Source: a bacterium
Lineage (GTDB): Bacteria; Spirochaetota; UBA4802; UBA5550
NCBI GenBank assembly: GCA_024224995.1
Contig: JAAENB010001209.1
Span: forward strand, 1-7,236
Reading direction: 5' to 3'
DNA: 7,236 nucleotides
Shown: positions 6,933 through 7,236 of the stretch, piece by piece
Layout of the letters: the number at the start of each line of letters is the position of its first letter
How positions within the stretch are numbered: the first letter of the stretch is position 1
Notes under the pieces: model-generated
Database searches by the model: none
Told to the model about the DNA's origin: nothing
What the model saw: only the letters and a program-made list of their open reading frames with translations
Program-made: the position numbers and the translations under genes

Positions 6933-6982
6933 GCTGCAAGCAGAGTATAAACTTGCGGCCACACCCCCCTTTGTGTCAAGTT
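6933..6982 (-). promoter_or_regulatory. Possible promoter with overlapping inverted repeats
   Basis: On the minus strand TTGACA (6974-6979) and TATACT (6944-6949) are both present but 24 bases apart, too far for an ordinary sigma-70 promoter. The arms gctgcaag (6933-6940) and cttgcggc (6952-6959) pair with one wobble and place TATACT inside the loop. A second symmetry joins aacttg (6950-6955) to caagtt (6977-6982). The arrangement could be an activator- or repressor-controlled promoter, but a functional start is not established. Confidence 0.3.
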
Positions 6983-7055
6983 AAAAACCTGGCAATTCCT
7001 CATGAATAGAGCAAATTCACTGATGGGGGAACGGCAGCCAGTTGGCACTCCTAAC

Positions 7056-7150
7056 GAATTTCAATCCTCATAAGGCACTTCGGCTCCGCTCAGCACAGGC
7101 ACTTCGGCTCCGCTCAGTGACCGGAGTTGTTGTGAATTTCAATTCCATAA
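7056..7150. repeat. Imperfect direct repeat enclosing tandem units
   Basis: gaatttcaatcctcataa (7056-7073) and gaatttcaattccataa (7134-7150) are nearly the same 17-18 bases in the same orientation, 78 bases apart. The tandem units at 7074-7117 begin immediately after the first copy. The layout fits a small insertion flanked by a duplicated target, or a local duplication. Confidence 0.5.
7074..7117. repeat. Two tandem copies of a 20-bp GC-rich unit (24-bp period)
   Basis: The unit ggcacttcggctccgctcag occurs identically at 7074-7093 and 7098-7117, with caca between. The second copy runs on into tgacc, so its ends (ggcact and agtgacc) can pair around the inner part as a hairpin. From memory, very similar cttcg-ctccgctcag units are common dispersed intergenic repeats in several bacterial phyla. 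That recognition was not checked by search. Confidence 0.75.
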
Positions 7151-7152
7151 AC

Positions 7153-7188
7153 AAAAAAACATACTCCGGGTATAAAAACTTATAAAAA
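7153..7188. repeat. 36-bp direct repeat, right copy
   Basis: This is the partner of 4556-4591 with one mismatch in 36. It directly follows the second copy of the gaatttcaat repeat. Together the two 36-bp copies enclose about 2.56 kb that contains only the cysteine-rich gene and its flanking hairpins. Confidence 0.8.
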
Positions 7189-7236
7189 ATGACATTTTCA
7201 AAGAACATGGCGATAAAAACACCGGTTTTTACCCCA

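Larger units (their letters stand above)
6888..7236. other. Upstream region of the cysteine-rich gene, with small repeats (349 bp)
   Basis: No gene can be supported. Nearest the gene are its ribosome-binding site (GGAGG at 6893-6897, minus) and a TATAAT at 6901-6906 that seems too close to the start to serve as its -10. Next is a candidate promoter/operator at 6933-6982. Positions 7056-7150 hold tandem and direct repeats, and 7153-7188 the right copy of the 36-bp repeat. Short open frames touch the right edge (plus from an ATG at 7189; minus 7068-7235) but have no supporting signal. Confidence 0.55.

Noticed and set aside
6888..6962. Extended start of the cysteine-rich protein at 6962 (25 more residues).
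   Set aside because: The extension lacks a good ribosome-binding site and would put 25 residues before a standard signal peptide; the ATG at 6887 has GGAGG at proper spacing.
7056..7150. Possible CRISPR remnant: repeated atttcaat-ccataa motif resembles the ends of some CRISPR repeats.
   Set aside because: There are only two partial copies, alike over just 17-18 bases, and the material between them is itself a tandem repeat. No cas gene is in view.
7068..7235. Minus-strand open frame entering from the right edge (55 codons).
   Set aside because: It runs through both repeat families and no coding signal separates it from chance. It could be the repeat-extended end of a gene outside the window, but this is unsupported.
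7189..7236. Plus-strand open frame starting at ATG 7189 and running off the right edge (16 codons).
   Set aside because: It is too short to judge and has no ribosome-binding site, although a gene start beyond the window cannot be excluded.

Overview
The window holds four genes on an AT-leaning bacterial sequence. All of them carry envelope or signalling features of a Gram-negative (diderm) organism. Two features suggest a spirochaete: a lipoprotein built only of seven SBBP (seven-bladed beta-propeller) repeats behind a relaxed lipobox (LYHC), and a giant Ser/Thr-kinase/ATPase hybrid. Leptospira and relatives have both types of protein. Deltaproteobacteria-like lineages also carry the kinase hybrids and multihaem cytochromes, so the taxonomic guess is weak.

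Layout from left to right. Positions 1-1734 (minus) hold the N-terminal 578 codons of a protein kinase fused to an AAA/STAND-type ATPase, cut by the window edge, with a near-consensus sigma-70 promoter about 50 bases upstream. Positions 1735-2080 are non-coding, with a 12-bp perfect hairpin and a terminator for the next gene. Positions 2081-3373 (minus) hold the SBBP lipoprotein. Positions 3374-3687 are a divergent promoter region. Positions 3688-4557 (plus) hold a secreted, tail-anchored pentahaem cytochrome c whose promoter places the transcript start at or next to the ATG (leaderless). Positions 4558-4802 are a convergent spacer with several inverted repeats. Positions 4803-6887 (minus) hold a secreted, lysine-rich protein of 694 residues with 12 cysteines that I do not recognise. 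Positions 6888-7236 hold its upstream region and a patch of small repeats.

The genes do not form one operon: each has its own promoter or a terminator between it and its neighbour. The clearest unexplained structure is a 36-bp near-identical direct repeat (35/36) at 4556-4591 and 7153-7188. It brackets the unrecognised cysteine-rich gene, and its left copy starts inside the stop codon of the cytochrome gene. A second patch, at 7056-7150, has two identical 20-bp units at 24-bp period enclosed by an imperfect direct repeat. Together these make the right third of the window look like a separately acquired or repeat-rearranged segment, although no transposase or integrase is visible. I found no RNA gene, no convincing CRISPR array and no complete mobile element.
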